From NCBI GenBank assembly GCA_003118195.1, contig BEXV01000557.1, positions 143,459-155,448 of the forward strand: a DNA stretch of 11,990 bases, read 5' to 3'. Shown in pieces: positions 1 to 8,311 of the stretch. The notes below the pieces were generated by a model. It saw only the letters and a program-made list of their open reading frames with translations, did no database searches and was not told where the DNA came from. Position numbers and translations under genes: made by a program. The DNA comes from Hemicentrotus pulcherrimus (taxonomy: Eukaryota > Echinodermata > Echinoidea > Camarodonta > Strongylocentrotidae). The number at the start of each line of letters is the position of its first letter. Positions within the stretch are counted from its first letter, which is position 1.

Positions 1-16
1 GGGGGGGGGGGGGGGG
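1..16 (+). repeat. Terminal poly-G run
   Basis: Sixteen G at the left edge. With the C14 at the right edge, it suggests the contig ends in homopolymer sequence or low-quality bases. Confidence 0.9.
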
Positions 17-585
17 CTCTTGAATTATTGACTTCTATAAAACAACTTTCAAGAACATGGGGACAATTTACTGTACAACTGTAGATCTATTTTATAAAGT
101 CATTTTTTTTTTTATAATTACAAGATAAGTCAACAATCAACCCCCTCCCCCTCCTCCATAATTACATGTACACTGTTTATGGGCTTTTTCAAAATGTTGT
201 AATTTTCTTAATTTTTTTTTAAAGAGGGGCTAATTGGAAGGTTTCATGTGCTACATGAGAAGCTCTGGCAGTCTGGGGCAAAACAGCCCAAAATCCAGTC
301 ATTATAATTTTGACTAATTTCCTATATTGTAATGGATTTAATAATTTCAACCATTCTGTTATCAAATTGCACAATGTAAGTACATTGCATACGTGAACAT
401 GTATTGTATTAATTTACTCTAAAACCACAAATAACTTGTTCATCTCCTGGGCATGCATGCATGTTGGTTTCCAAGCCGGCTATCCCTAATGTAATGACCG
501 AGTCCTAGAATTGAGGAGCCCTCGCGCTCGCCAGCCAATTGATAGCATAGAGTCATCACGGCTACTGCATGATGTCAGAAATCTG

Positions 586-599
586 GTTGGCATGGCAAC
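586..599. promoter_or_regulatory. RFX X-box-like palindrome
   Basis: GTTGGCATGGCAAC differs at one base from the palindromic X-box GTTGCCATGGCAAC bound by RFX factors. It lies in a locally GC-richer part of MED13 intron 2. Function is inferred from the motif only. Confidence 0.3.
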
Positions 600-631
600 A
601 TGTACAGTTCAATCTCCTATGTAGTAAATCA

Positions 632-692
632 AAGAGAGTGGCCAGAGCAGGGTGCAGCAGAGAGGAGCAGAGAGGAGAAGAGCGGAGAATGA
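632..692 (+). repeat. Purine-rich tract with tandem CAGAGAGGAG
   Basis: A stretch of nearly all A and G, with CAGAGAGGAG repeated in tandem at 658-667 and 668-677. A 12-bp palindrome CACCCCGGGGTG follows at 718-729. Confidence 0.6.
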
Positions 693-1133
693 GAACTGGG
701 GTAATCTACCCGAGCTACACCCCGGGGTGATTTTCAGTTGCAGCAGCAAAAATAGGAAGGGCGGATAAAATAAAAAAGGATGCGTACTACTGTATTAGTC
801 AAGAGTAGAAAAGTCTACACATGTTCCCTTCGTAGGGGCCCAGATAACTACCTAAAATGCATTTACAGGCATGTAGGATATAATCAAGTGGGCAGATTTG
901 ACAGGAAGCAATAACACTTTCTATTTTTAGTGCCGACTGGCTGATGACGTCTTTTTTTTCTTCTCATGCAGGCAAAATGCAGTTGTACAGATAAAAAACC
1001 TGTTTGACTGCAAATCCTAAAGAGATTTGCAATCCTATAACAGTGTACATGTACATAGGAATCAGACAAGTAAACACTCCAGACAACTCCAAAGTCACAA
1101 CACTGCACACAATTTACTGCATACAATGATAGA

Positions 1134-1152
1134 ACATGTACATGTACATGTA
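1134..1152. repeat. (ACATGT)n array
   Basis: Three overlapping ACATGTA units make a fully self-complementary 19-bp tract. It is the densest of about 21 ACATGTA sites, all of which lie left of position 7000. Confidence 0.85.
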
Positions 1153-1719
1153 ATAGATGCCAAGATCGCAAAATCATTATTTAGACTACTTTCACTTTTA
1201 AAAGTATACATTCATTATGGGGAAGAAGAAAAAAAATAGTTTGACTACAAAAGCCAGATAATAAAATTCTAGTTTCATTTTTCCTAGTTAATACTGAAGG
1301 GAAGAATTGCTCTACTGACTCGNATGTAAACAACAAAAATGGTTTAGATTTCAATTTTTGGGACCCCAATGTTGAGCCATGCTTGATACAGTGCTCCATT
1401 TAAAATTTATTTTTCAATGAAGGTCCACATTAGAATATATGTACAGTGTAGCTCTATGACAAACCTTTTAACACTATAGAAAAATCTTGCACTAGAAACA
1501 GGAACATTGTTTTGAGGCCTTTCGTTTATCTATCCTATAACAAATACAATGTGGCACAGGGTCATTATTTGTATGGCATATCAAGTGATAAAGTCGCAGA
1601 CCAACTTTGAGATTTAGTTGCAAGCCAGTGATGGCACCTTAATTTATTGGTTCCCTGCTTGAGTTGTATTAATATGTCCATGTACTTTCAAAACTCAGAG
1701 TGTGAGTCAATCAACTAAT

Positions 1720-1915
1720 TTTGGCCAGCGCCTGCCTGCGTCTCCCCTCCATATTTCCTGGCAAACGTCTGCCCCCGGCCTTGATCTGGAGTAGTGTGTT
1801 GAAGGATAGCTTGGGAGAGCATGCCTCGCAATTAACACATCTTGCGCTCTTCCTCTTCCAAGCTCAAAATCAAATGGTGCATGTCTCTGTCGCACGGCAA
1901 TGATCCCGTTCAGGA
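1720..1915. other. GC-richer island, unexplained open frames
   Basis: This patch is clearly richer in GC than its surroundings and has few stops in several frames. A minus-strand frame (1707-2123, 138 codons) runs through it. A second minus frame, containing LSLEEEERKMC then LRGMLSQAILQHTT, is open except for one TAA. I recognise no domain in either. It could be a decayed coding fragment, an exon of a nested transcript or conserved non-coding DNA. Confidence 0.3.
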
Positions 1916-2249
1916 TTGTATTATAAGCTTGAAAGATGGCACAACACATGTGCACATACAGGAGAGTGGAGAAATAATCGGAATGTTGTCTGAATTGGAC
2001 AACTCTTCTTACATGTAAGAGAACAAAAGTATGTATATCATACAAGTATATACACATGTAGGTGTGAGTGTATTCATAATTCAAATGAAATAGTTCATGG
2101 TACCAGAGGAAATAATCATTCAAACTTTAGTCATTTTAATTCATTTTTCATTACTGTTTTAAGAATATCAATGCAATTTCCCCAATATATCTACATGTAC
2201 ACATATTAGGACACACGTACATGTAGTTGGGTAAATTGTATCTACACCT

Positions 2250-2460
2250 AGCGCTTCTGTCTTTCCTGCCTGTGCTGCCAAGTTCCCCGAGTTCCCTGAA
2301 TGCCTTTCAACATCGCAGAAAACAAACAATCAGTGACTTCTGACCCTCGAGCCAACATCAAGGTCAGCCGGCACAGCAGGGCTCTGTGTGCAGGGTGCAG
2401 TATACATGCCATGCACTCCAACACAGAACAAACGTGCCTCCCTGTATCCCAGTTCATCAG
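2250..2460. other. Second GC-richer island with an unrecognised minus frame
   Basis: This is similar in character to the island at 1720-1915. The minus frame (2248-2481) reads protein-like, for example VLECMACILHPAHR, with a good share of L, C and R. It matches no family I know. Acceptor-like CAG is present at its minus 5' side (GGGATACAG). Coding status is doubtful. Confidence 0.25.
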
Positions 2461-2607
2461 GTGTACATTGATTGTACACAATAGCTAGGTAATCATTCTA
2501 CACTATGGAGGATGTGTCAACAGGATGCAACCATGCGTATCATTCACACTCTATTCACTCCTATTGTCAACTGTTGACTATAATCAGTTTATACTGTATA
2601 TCTACAA

Positions 2608-2628
2608 TACATGTACATTGTACATGTA
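2608..2628. repeat. TACATGTACA inverted repeat
   Basis: TACATGTACA and TGTACATGTA flank a single T, giving a 21-nt near-palindrome. A similar small inverted repeat, GTGTACA/TGTACAC, lies at 2461-2479. Confidence 0.75.
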
Positions 2629-3149
2629 CACAACAGACTGGGGAGCATGCTGAATTGAAAGCCGTGCGCTACTCTTTCAACACCCAGCAAGGAATTCCCC
2701 ATGCATGTTGCAATATTAATATTTTTTGATGTGGGAGTATATTCTTATGATGACATGTGATGTAAAGACATTTACAGTATGTCATTAAAAACAAATTTAC
2801 TTCTTGATTATAACACACCAGTAATATAATTTCATATTATTTCTGTTAGTTCAAACAAGATTTAATTCCTTTTATCAAAAAATCAATTAATTTTAACCCG
2901 ACTACACTTTGAAAATATTTCATGAAATGTTCAGGGATGTTTCTTCTTGCATTAACAATGTGTATTCAAATTCAATGTTTTAACTACATGTACAGTGTAC
3001 AACCGTGTCAAAATGTGAAACGGTACTTTTAACCCAGATGACATCTGAGTTTGGCTCTTTTACATTAACATGCTTAGTACCAACGCTATTCAGCGTAACT
3101 TATGTATGCATGGTTCTCTACAAGAAAATTATACTACATGTTCACTTAT

Positions 3150-3260
3150 TAGTCGGACGGAGGCAGTGTGCGCAGTGATTAAGGTGCCAAGCCGGTGAGC
3201 GCTCTGCTCCTTCCCCCGGGCAGAATCTTGCTCCGGGGTAATACATGCATTATTGATTGA
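3150..3260 (+). mobile_element. SINE-like, tRNA-related fragment (weak)
   Basis: The stretch has GTGTGCGCAGTGATTAAGG, which resembles a Pol III A box (TGGCGCAGTGGTTAAGG type). It is followed by a GC-rich segment with a CCCCGG...CCGGGG stem (near 3215-3238). No clear B box or A-tail is visible. It may be a diverged 5' part of a tRNA-derived SINE. Confidence 0.3.
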
Positions 3261-3755
3261 GAGCTTGAAGCACCATCCAAGAGGTGTTTAAATGGATAAA
3301 TGTGATGACAAGGGGACCAAGGTATTAATGGGCACTTATGCATGCATCAGCTGCCTTGTTAACACAACTCAAGTGTAGATTGCAGATAATGAGACTCCTT
3401 CAAATATTTACAATAATTATGCACAATCCTTCTCAAACTTTCATGAAAACATCTACCGGTATAGAACATGTAGCTTTCCATTTCATTCTACATGTAAATA
3501 TATGTACACATCTACAGTAAATAAATGGTACCTGATTTGTGGAATGACAAACATAGTGGCCAGCTGGTCACCAATAAATGTTGTATTTACTTGGCCAACA
3601 AAACATGTTCATAAATTAACTTGAGGCACAGTGTGACTTTTACTGTAATGTGTCTGAGCAATTTTTAAAATTGGCTTTAAAAAGTACTAAACAAGTTAAT
3701 TTCTTTCTAAGACTGCCAAAGCACTGTTTTGTTTTTTTTATAAATAAATAAATAG

Positions 3756-3893
3756 CTGGGCAGCGTTTCTCGAAACCGTCATAACTACAAGTTCACCGAC
3801 ATCCCATTGAAACGCGTGTATAAAGTTTAACACACGTTTCAAGGGGATGTCGGTGAACTTGTAGTTATGACGGTTTCGAGAAACGCTGCCCAG
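3756..3893. repeat. 138-bp near-perfect palindrome (MITE or foldback-like)
   Basis: The left arm (3756-3819) and right arm (3830-3893) are 64 nt each and reverse-complementary with only two mismatches. They surround a 10-nt centre that is itself mostly self-complementary (TAAA-G-TTTA). The ends read CTGGGCAGCGTTTCTCG inward. No coding capacity and no convincing target-site duplication was seen; the left flank is an (AAAT)n tract. Its size and shape suit a palindromic miniature inverted-repeat transposon. It lies in intron 2 of MED13, so the nascent transcript could fold into a long hairpin. Confidence 0.85.
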
Positions 3894-3934
3894 GCCTTTT
3901 ACATCTTCACTTCACTTCACTGAACACAAAGGCC
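3893..3934. repeat. Short hairpin with (ACTTC)n next to the palindrome
   Basis: GGCCTTT at 3893-3899 and AAAGGCC at 3928-3934 are complementary and flank a short ACTTC tandem tract (about 3906-3921). It directly abuts the 138-bp palindrome and may be part of its insertion site. Confidence 0.4.
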
Positions 3935-4849
3935 AGGCCACCCTTTGTTGGGGATATCAATGTAACTTTTCAAAGATTATCCATACTCTTAAAAATTCTG
4001 ATAACAAAATTATCAATTAATATCAATTAATTAACTGAGACAATAAGATGTTACATGAACGTTATGTTATCATGAATAGGCCTACTTGACGGTAATGCAC
4101 ATGTACAAGCCAAATGATACATTATCCACAAGTTATTACCGTAAGTTAATAAATTAAATCTTCAAGCCTGTACATTTTGGTTATTCCTATTTTACAAACA
4201 TTTCCTTTAATTATGCTTTTCACAATTACATCAATAGAATTAGTCCCTCATTTCAATATATCTTGCATTGTTGTTTACCTCAGCAGCTAGAACAACTGGA
4301 CAATGATTGTTTACAAAACCAGACCATACCACTGAGCTCTGCGGTCACTTCTTGAATCTTGACCATACTTTTACCAGGATATCTCACATAATCTCAGTGG
4401 CACAGGTAACATTACGAGTTCTGACCAGATTCAATGGTAGCGAATCTATTTTTTTTACAGCGGCTCAGCTGTCATGCAGGATTTGTGCGGCCGAATGGAG
4501 TGTTGGATACAGAGGTCAAGTGACTCAAGCTTGCACCCTCTCCATCACTCTCAATTATTCACCCTCATGCAAACATGTTGGGGGTATTTTGTAGCATCCA
4601 GAATTGTCACCCAGTGCTGAGGAACATACCCACATTATCATTTCCTCTGTCAATAGGAGCAATGCATTTAATCAAAATAACAGGAAAACTGTATTTCTAT
4701 CCAATTGCTTTAAGAGTTTGAGGCACTATTTGTCAATTTCAGATTTAAAACAAAATCCAAGTGGTTGCAATACAAATAAATGCAGCAAAATAAAACAATC
4801 ATGGAAAGTTTGTTTGATTTGGCTTTTACCAAAGAAATATGATTTTTAA

Positions 4850-4891
4850 TCTTCTTCTTTCTTTACTTCTTCTTTCCTTCTTTCTTTCTCA
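4850..4891 (+). repeat. (CTTT)n-rich pyrimidine tract
   Basis: Low-complexity C/T run of CTTT and CTT units. It gives a polypyrimidine-tract appearance on the plus strand. Confidence 0.8.
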
Positions 4892-5068
4892 TCATCAAGA
4901 GATAACTGGTGCGTTTTACTTGCTGACAAATGTGTTGAGTCTTTAGCTTCCAGTGGAAGCTCTAGGAGGCTATTTCAGTCGTTCAAAGTGAGTGATGGAA
5001 CTGCCACTGCTGTTGAAGAGAGTGAGAAATCATCAAGTCATCAAAGGGAATCACTTCATCCTATGTAG
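4850..5068 (+). other. Unrecognised plus-strand open stretch beside MED13 exon 2
   Basis: A 72-codon stop-free stretch on the plus strand starts in a CTTT-rich tract. It contains DNWCVLLADKCVESLASS and SSSHQRESLHPM before a TAG. The pyrimidine tract ending CATCATCAAG (AG at 4898-4899) and GTGAGT at 4988-4993 look like an acceptor and donor bounding an 88-nt exon. There is no start codon at its head and I recognise no family. It lies antisense in MED13 intron 2. Confidence 0.2.
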
Positions 5069-5076
5069 TATCTTAC

Positions 5077-5335
5077 CTTGTATTTCCGGTGCGATTAATT
5101 CCTCGAAGTTGGGTTCATCGCCGTACCAATAAATCCACAATTCTTTACTCTGTATCTGTGTTTCAGAGCCGGCAAAAAGGTCGGCCCTCACAGTATTGTG
5201 GCACCGCCATACACTCAGAATGTTTGCCTTGATGCATTTTGCATAAGACTGCAGAACAGGGTCCTCCAGCGGCGCTACCGGCTCAGTGGGGCGGATCCAA
5301 CTATAGTGTCGCCATCTTATCCCAGACAAGTCGGC
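5077..5335 (-). CDS. MED13: MED13 exon 2 (MED13 N-terminal domain)
   Basis: This exon encodes residues 24 to about 109 of MED13. It follows a good acceptor: a pyrimidine stretch ending in CTCTTTCAG, with AG at 5337-5336. It opens with ADLSGIRWRHYSW, then EDPVLQSYAKCIKANILSVW, then KELWIYWYGDEPNFEELI. These are the expected N-terminal signatures, parallel to ADLTGIKW, EDPIL..RC(L/I)KA..L.VW and ELWI(F/Y)W.G(E/D)(D/E)P in other animal MED13 proteins. It ends CAAG|GTAAGA (donor at 5076-5071), leaving one base of a split codon, so exon 3 should start in phase 1. Between VWR and KELW lie about 18 extra-looking residues (RCHNT to IQS), longer than in vertebrates; invertebrate MED13 is known to vary here. 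The frame reads open past the donor for only a few codons, which fits a real exon end. The open frame has no ATG of its own because it starts from exon 1. Confidence 0.95.
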
Positions 5336-5894
5336 CTGAAAGAGGAAAATAGAGCATAACTACATACTAATACACTGGAACAACTATTTTCATAAGTACA
5401 TTCCATGAATGTAATTATAGGCCAACATTTGGTTTGGTATATCTGTACAATGTACATGTAAATGTCAAAATGGACTTAACTACTGCAGATAACAACAAAA
5501 ATAAATAAATAGAACTAAATAATCAACTCGAACCCTTCTACAGTTGTAGTTGGCAAACTTTAAATCAAACATATTTTACAGTGTGACATTGTGGCTAAAG
5601 AACATTTCTTTTGTGAAAGTTTTTTTTATAGAAAATATTAAGACAATCTCATTGATAGAAAGAAGGACATCAATGTTAACACTTTTTTTTCATGCCTATT
5701 TGAGGGTACAGTAATTTTTCTATCGAGTATGGCCTACACTTAAAAATACTAGTCAGTACATGTACATGTACGTGTATGTGTTACACAATTTTTACCAGCA
5801 ATGCAGCATATTCAATTATTTTTTTTTTATTAGAAAAAAAGACAAAGACAATTGGTAAGAACTAAGATTGTTACCTCACATAGACTTTCCATTG

Positions 5895-5930
5895 TTACTA
5901 AATGTATTGTTGTAAAATTGCATTTAGTAA
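5895..5930. repeat. 10-bp inverted repeat across the left LTR boundary
   Basis: TTACTAAATG (5895-5904) pairs with CATTTAGTAA (5921-5930) around a 16-nt loop. It straddles the proposed left end of the LTR-like element, so it either predates the insertion by chance or argues that the boundary lies elsewhere. Confidence 0.5.
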
Positions 5931-6396
5931 GCCAAATTCTTGTACCTCATTTTGCGGACGCGTAAGTTCATACGTGTCTTGCTTGGATGCACTTACGCGT
6001 CCGTCCGTCGGCAACCTCTAAAAGACGTGCCTATAAGAGCCCCAGACATGGGCCGTCTCATCATTCTGGATTTGGCTGAGCTGTGACACACACCCCTACT
6101 CCAGGATCACCTAGCATCCCGAATCATGGACTCCCGGTTCACCTCAAGACCCGGGAGTTAGCATGTTTTATTCTTAGCTGAGCAACGACAGCTATGCTGA
6201 GCTTGGCTGAAGTAGCTAGTCTACAAGTATTCTAGAGATAATATAAGGTTAGTTAAGTGTTTAGTCGGTGTCTTGTCTGTCTTTCTGTCCTTTCATCCAT
6301 TTCATGCATTTCATCTACCGTAAGTAAAACGGTGGTAACTCCGCCATCATCATTCCTAATACCATTCTCTTTCACTCACCACCCGTTTTTACTTCA
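5911..6396 (+). mobile_element. Candidate solo LTR, antisense in MED13 intron 1
   Basis: A 486-bp segment begins TGTAAAATTG and ends TTTACTTCA (TG...CA), and is flanked on both sides by GTATTGT (5904-5910 and 6397-6403). Inside are a TATA-like TATAAGA (6032-6038) and a hairpin about 100 nt downstream of it (6130-6137 with 6151-6158). T-rich and GT-rich stretches follow, as in an LTR U3-R-U5. No internal retroelement genes are present, which fits a solo LTR. The 7-nt flanking repeat is longer than the 4-6 nt usual for LTR elements, and there is no clear AATAAA. It could instead be another kind of insertion. Confidence 0.45.
5955..6003. repeat. 13-bp perfect inverted repeat (CpG-rich hairpin)
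   Basis: CGGACGCGTAAGT (5955-5967) pairs with ACTTACGCGTCCG (5991-6003) across a 23-nt loop. It lies near the left end of the LTR-like element, upstream of its TATA-like box. It could be a regulatory palindrome of that element. Confidence 0.6.
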
Positions 6397-6981
6397 GTAT
6401 TGTTCAATAGGAGACGATCAAAATTAATTAAACTTAAAGATCAAATTTTTGAAAAGAAAAAAAAGAAGCTCTTTCAAGATTTACATGCAAGTCTACATTA
6501 ATGTAATAATCAATGTAAATAATCAACATTTATGAACCAATCTTTGCAAGGAAACAAAATAGTTCAAAGCAAAAAGTGTTGCTCTGAATTGAAGTCACTC
6601 AAACCAGGTTCAGGGATTTCTCAATTAAAACAAATTTAATAATAATAATATAAGTAAGACATGTGCAACTGGCCTAATGAATGAAGACATAACAATCCCT
6701 AGACCTGTACAATGTTTGAGATGAGAATCTAACAAGTCTACAAAACACTGCCCAATGTGTATGACCTATGCTTTTAAGTTGAGCTGCTGAATGAAAAGTG
6801 TTTTGACCCCCAGCGGCACCACATTGCGACTGCACAAGTGACCCGTGTTGACATGATACGGAGACACACAGACCGGTGTGTGCGGCTTTTCTCTCCATAA
6901 TGGCCTATGCTTTGATTAGCATCGCGACTGGTACTCGCGTGCGAGGCCGCAACTCCCCGACAAGTTCGGCCGGAGCAAGGC

Positions 6982-6989
6982 ATGCAAAT
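6982..6989 (+). promoter_or_regulatory. Octamer motif (POU-type)
   Basis: ATGCAAAT is an exact match to the octamer bound by POU-domain factors. It lies in MED13 intron 1, about 0.3 kb downstream of the start codon, beside a CpG-containing stretch. A single 8-mer match may be chance. Confidence 0.25.
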
Positions 6990-7227
6990 CACTACATGTA
7001 AATCGAAATAATTCAACAGAAAACGAAATCTCACACATATACTGAAAGTGAATGGTGTTTTACTCATATTAAATAATGACATCAATTACATTCCGATACT
7101 CTGCTTAGTCTTATCATCATGATTCATTAAGAAAAGCCACATTTCGCAGCAAATGTCGACTTTAAATTCGTGACACTTCGTTCGCATTATTTCTAGATCT
7201 ATGCAGTAGTCTACGTGACCGACTTAC

Positions 7228-7296
7228 CACGGCGAACAAGTTGGTGTAGCAATCTTCCAAACTGGCCCCATTCGCCGCTGAATTTGCTCCGCTCAT
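7228..7296 (-). CDS. MED13: MED13 exon 1 (N-terminal coding exon, Mediator kinase module subunit 13)
   Basis: This exon encodes the first 23 residues of MED13, which links the CDK8 kinase module (CDK8, cyclin C, MED12, MED13) to core Mediator in the nucleus. On the minus strand the ATG at 7296-7294 opens a frame containing NGASLEDCYTNLFAV, which closely matches the conserved animal MED13 N-terminus (NGASLEDC followed by a short NLF segment). The exon ends in GTG followed by a strong donor GTAAGT (7227-7222). That is the same place, just before the ADL(T/S)GI motif, where exon 2 resumes. The start is supported by A at -3 and by an in-frame TAG 18 nt upstream (7317-7315). The exon is 69 nt and ends in phase 0. 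At this length the call depends on the fit with exon 2, which is very good. Confidence 0.93.
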
Positions 7297-7312
7297 ACTA
7301 CAGGCATGACAT
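7293..7312 (-). promoter_or_regulatory. Two overlapping micro-uORFs at the MED13 start codon
   Basis: Immediately 5' of the MED13 ATG are two more ATGs. One at 7312 reads M-S-C-L-stop and ends at 7298. The other at 7307 reads M-P-V-V-stop, and its TGA (7295-7293) overlaps the MED13 start as ATGA. If the leader extends this far upstream, they could lower initiation or allow reinitiation at MED13. Nothing in the sequence shows that they are translated. Confidence 0.4.
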
Positions 7313-7560
7313 AACTATAATCCATAGGCTCTTGGTTATCCGATCGCGAAAAAAATGTTAAATTCCAGTGACAAATTCCACAATTAATAGTTCAGTAAAC
7401 ATAAATGATCCGGAGGCCGTATAGGCTAGCGTAATGGCGACACTGTGTAGAGTAAAATACTAGGCGGTAATAACCTTTTGATTGATTGGTCATTTTGCGT
7501 CACGTGGTCCTGTTTATTCAAATATGTCTCTTCCTGCACCGTGTTCGCGTATAGAGAACA
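7297..7560 (-). promoter_or_regulatory. Probable MED13 5' leader and proximal promoter
   Basis: This is the region immediately upstream of the MED13 ATG on the minus strand. It contains no TATA box I trust. It does contain scattered CpGs (for example CGATCGCG at about 7341-7348) and a cluster of CCAAT, CRE-like and E-box motifs about 190-210 nt upstream of the ATG. That fits a TATA-less housekeeping promoter. The transcription start cannot be located from sequence alone. Confidence 0.5.
7481..7507 (-). promoter_or_regulatory. CCAAT box, CRE-like and E-box cluster
   Basis: Read on the minus strand, the order is CCACGTGACGCAA followed by CCAATCAAT. It combines a CACGTG E-box (7501-7506; USF/MITF/MYC-type), an overlapping TGACGCAA (CRE/ATF-like) and a CCAAT box (7485-7489; NF-Y type). 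Close packing about 200 nt from the start codon is typical of metazoan promoters. Binding is inferred from consensus only. Confidence 0.4.
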
Positions 7561-7806
7561 GCTGTGAAGTGCGATTGTTAACATGATTTAAATGTGATTT
7601 GGGGTGATTTAAACATCATAACAGTCCTTAGGTTACCACAAGAGTTAATATATAGCTTCATGTTGCAGTAAATGTTGAATGAAATTTCAAGCATCGGTCA
7701 AAATAACCATGAAAAGTAACTTAACGCGAAGCTGTTTACAAGTTGCATATCACTAAAATTATTACAATTATTATTACGGGAGTCTAATTTTCATCCCTGA
7801 TCGACT

Positions 7807-7903
7807 GCTTTGGATAATCGCAATGTTATTCTATGAGTGTTATAATGCTGTTTTGGATTCTATTTCTCGTTACCAATGCAATAACATTGCGATTATCCAA
7901 AGC
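7807..7903. repeat. 97-nt hairpin with a perfect 24-bp stem
   Basis: The arms at 7807-7830 and 7880-7903 are exact reverse complements over 24 nt (GCTTTGGATAATCGCAATG...). The loop is 49 nt. It lies about 0.5 kb upstream of MED13 in otherwise featureless AT-rich DNA. No flanking duplication was seen. It may be a small MITE remnant or a hairpin RNA. Perfect pairing and no visible conservation data make a miRNA call unsafe. Confidence 0.8.
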
Positions 7904-8289
7904 CTTGTTCTCTTTACGATAATTATATTAAAACTAGATAGAGAAGGAATGGACCACCGGGCGTTGACTAGCTATAGACACGACTTTCCATTCTCTAATA
8001 GTTATCAATTACCAATCTGTTGCGGATAATGAACTTTATGTTTACTTTTTAATCAATAAAGGATAGACCACCTTTCTACTTGTATAAGGCTACCGTGAAT
8101 ATCTTTTTCGTATATCTTAGAGATTTATAATTTGTTGTAGATTAATACATTTGTGGTGCATCATTTCCGAAGTTCACCAAACGGATTTTAAAAAAGATGA
8201 AGACAAACAAATGTTTTTGTTTTTTCCTGCTCATTTTCGTTAGAGTTACATTTCCATATTATCGGCAAAACTACCTTAGCCAATTTGTC

Positions 8290-8311
8290 ATATATATATA
8301 TATATATATAT
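8290..8311. repeat. (AT)11 microsatellite
   Basis: Uninterrupted AT dinucleotide repeat in intergenic DNA. Confidence 0.95.

Larger units (their letters stand above)
1..5076 (-). other. MED13: MED13 intron 2, left part (runs off the window)
   Basis: From the exon 2 donor to the left edge I found no segment matching the next part of MED13 (the conserved ECRxLLFKAxHN and GKWFV region), reading the minus strand. The stretch is AT-rich, with stops in all frames apart from two GC-richer islands (about 1720-1915 and 2250-2460). I treat it as intron 2 of at least 5 kb. Further features inside it are listed separately. A short or diverged exon 3 could have been missed by eye. Confidence 0.7.
5336..7227 (-). 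other. MED13: MED13 intron 1 (1892 nt)
   Basis: A GT-AG intron between exon 1 (donor GTAAGT) and exon 2 (acceptor TTTCAG), in phase 0. It contains an LTR-like insertion at 5911-6396, an (AAT)n run near 6638-6650, several TACATGTA motifs and a CpG-containing stretch at about 6800-6980 with an octamer-like site. Minus-strand open frames at 6674-6898 and 6774-7085 overlap this CpG stretch in different frames. Neither matches anything I know. Confidence 0.9.

Noticed and set aside
884..1239. Overlapping open frames on both strands
   Set aside because: Composition is driven by TACATGTA repeats (HVHVH runs), with no domain.
4307..4594. 95-codon plus-strand frame as a gene
   Set aside because: No recognisable domain, the opposite strand of an intron, and no convincing start context.
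6674..7085. Two overlapping minus-strand frames in MED13 intron 1
   Set aside because: They overlap in different frames within a CpG-containing stretch. No motif and no splice context were found to make them exons.
7509..7580. Divergent plus-strand gene starting MSLPAPCS
   Set aside because: The frame closes after 20 codons and no good donor site is visible.
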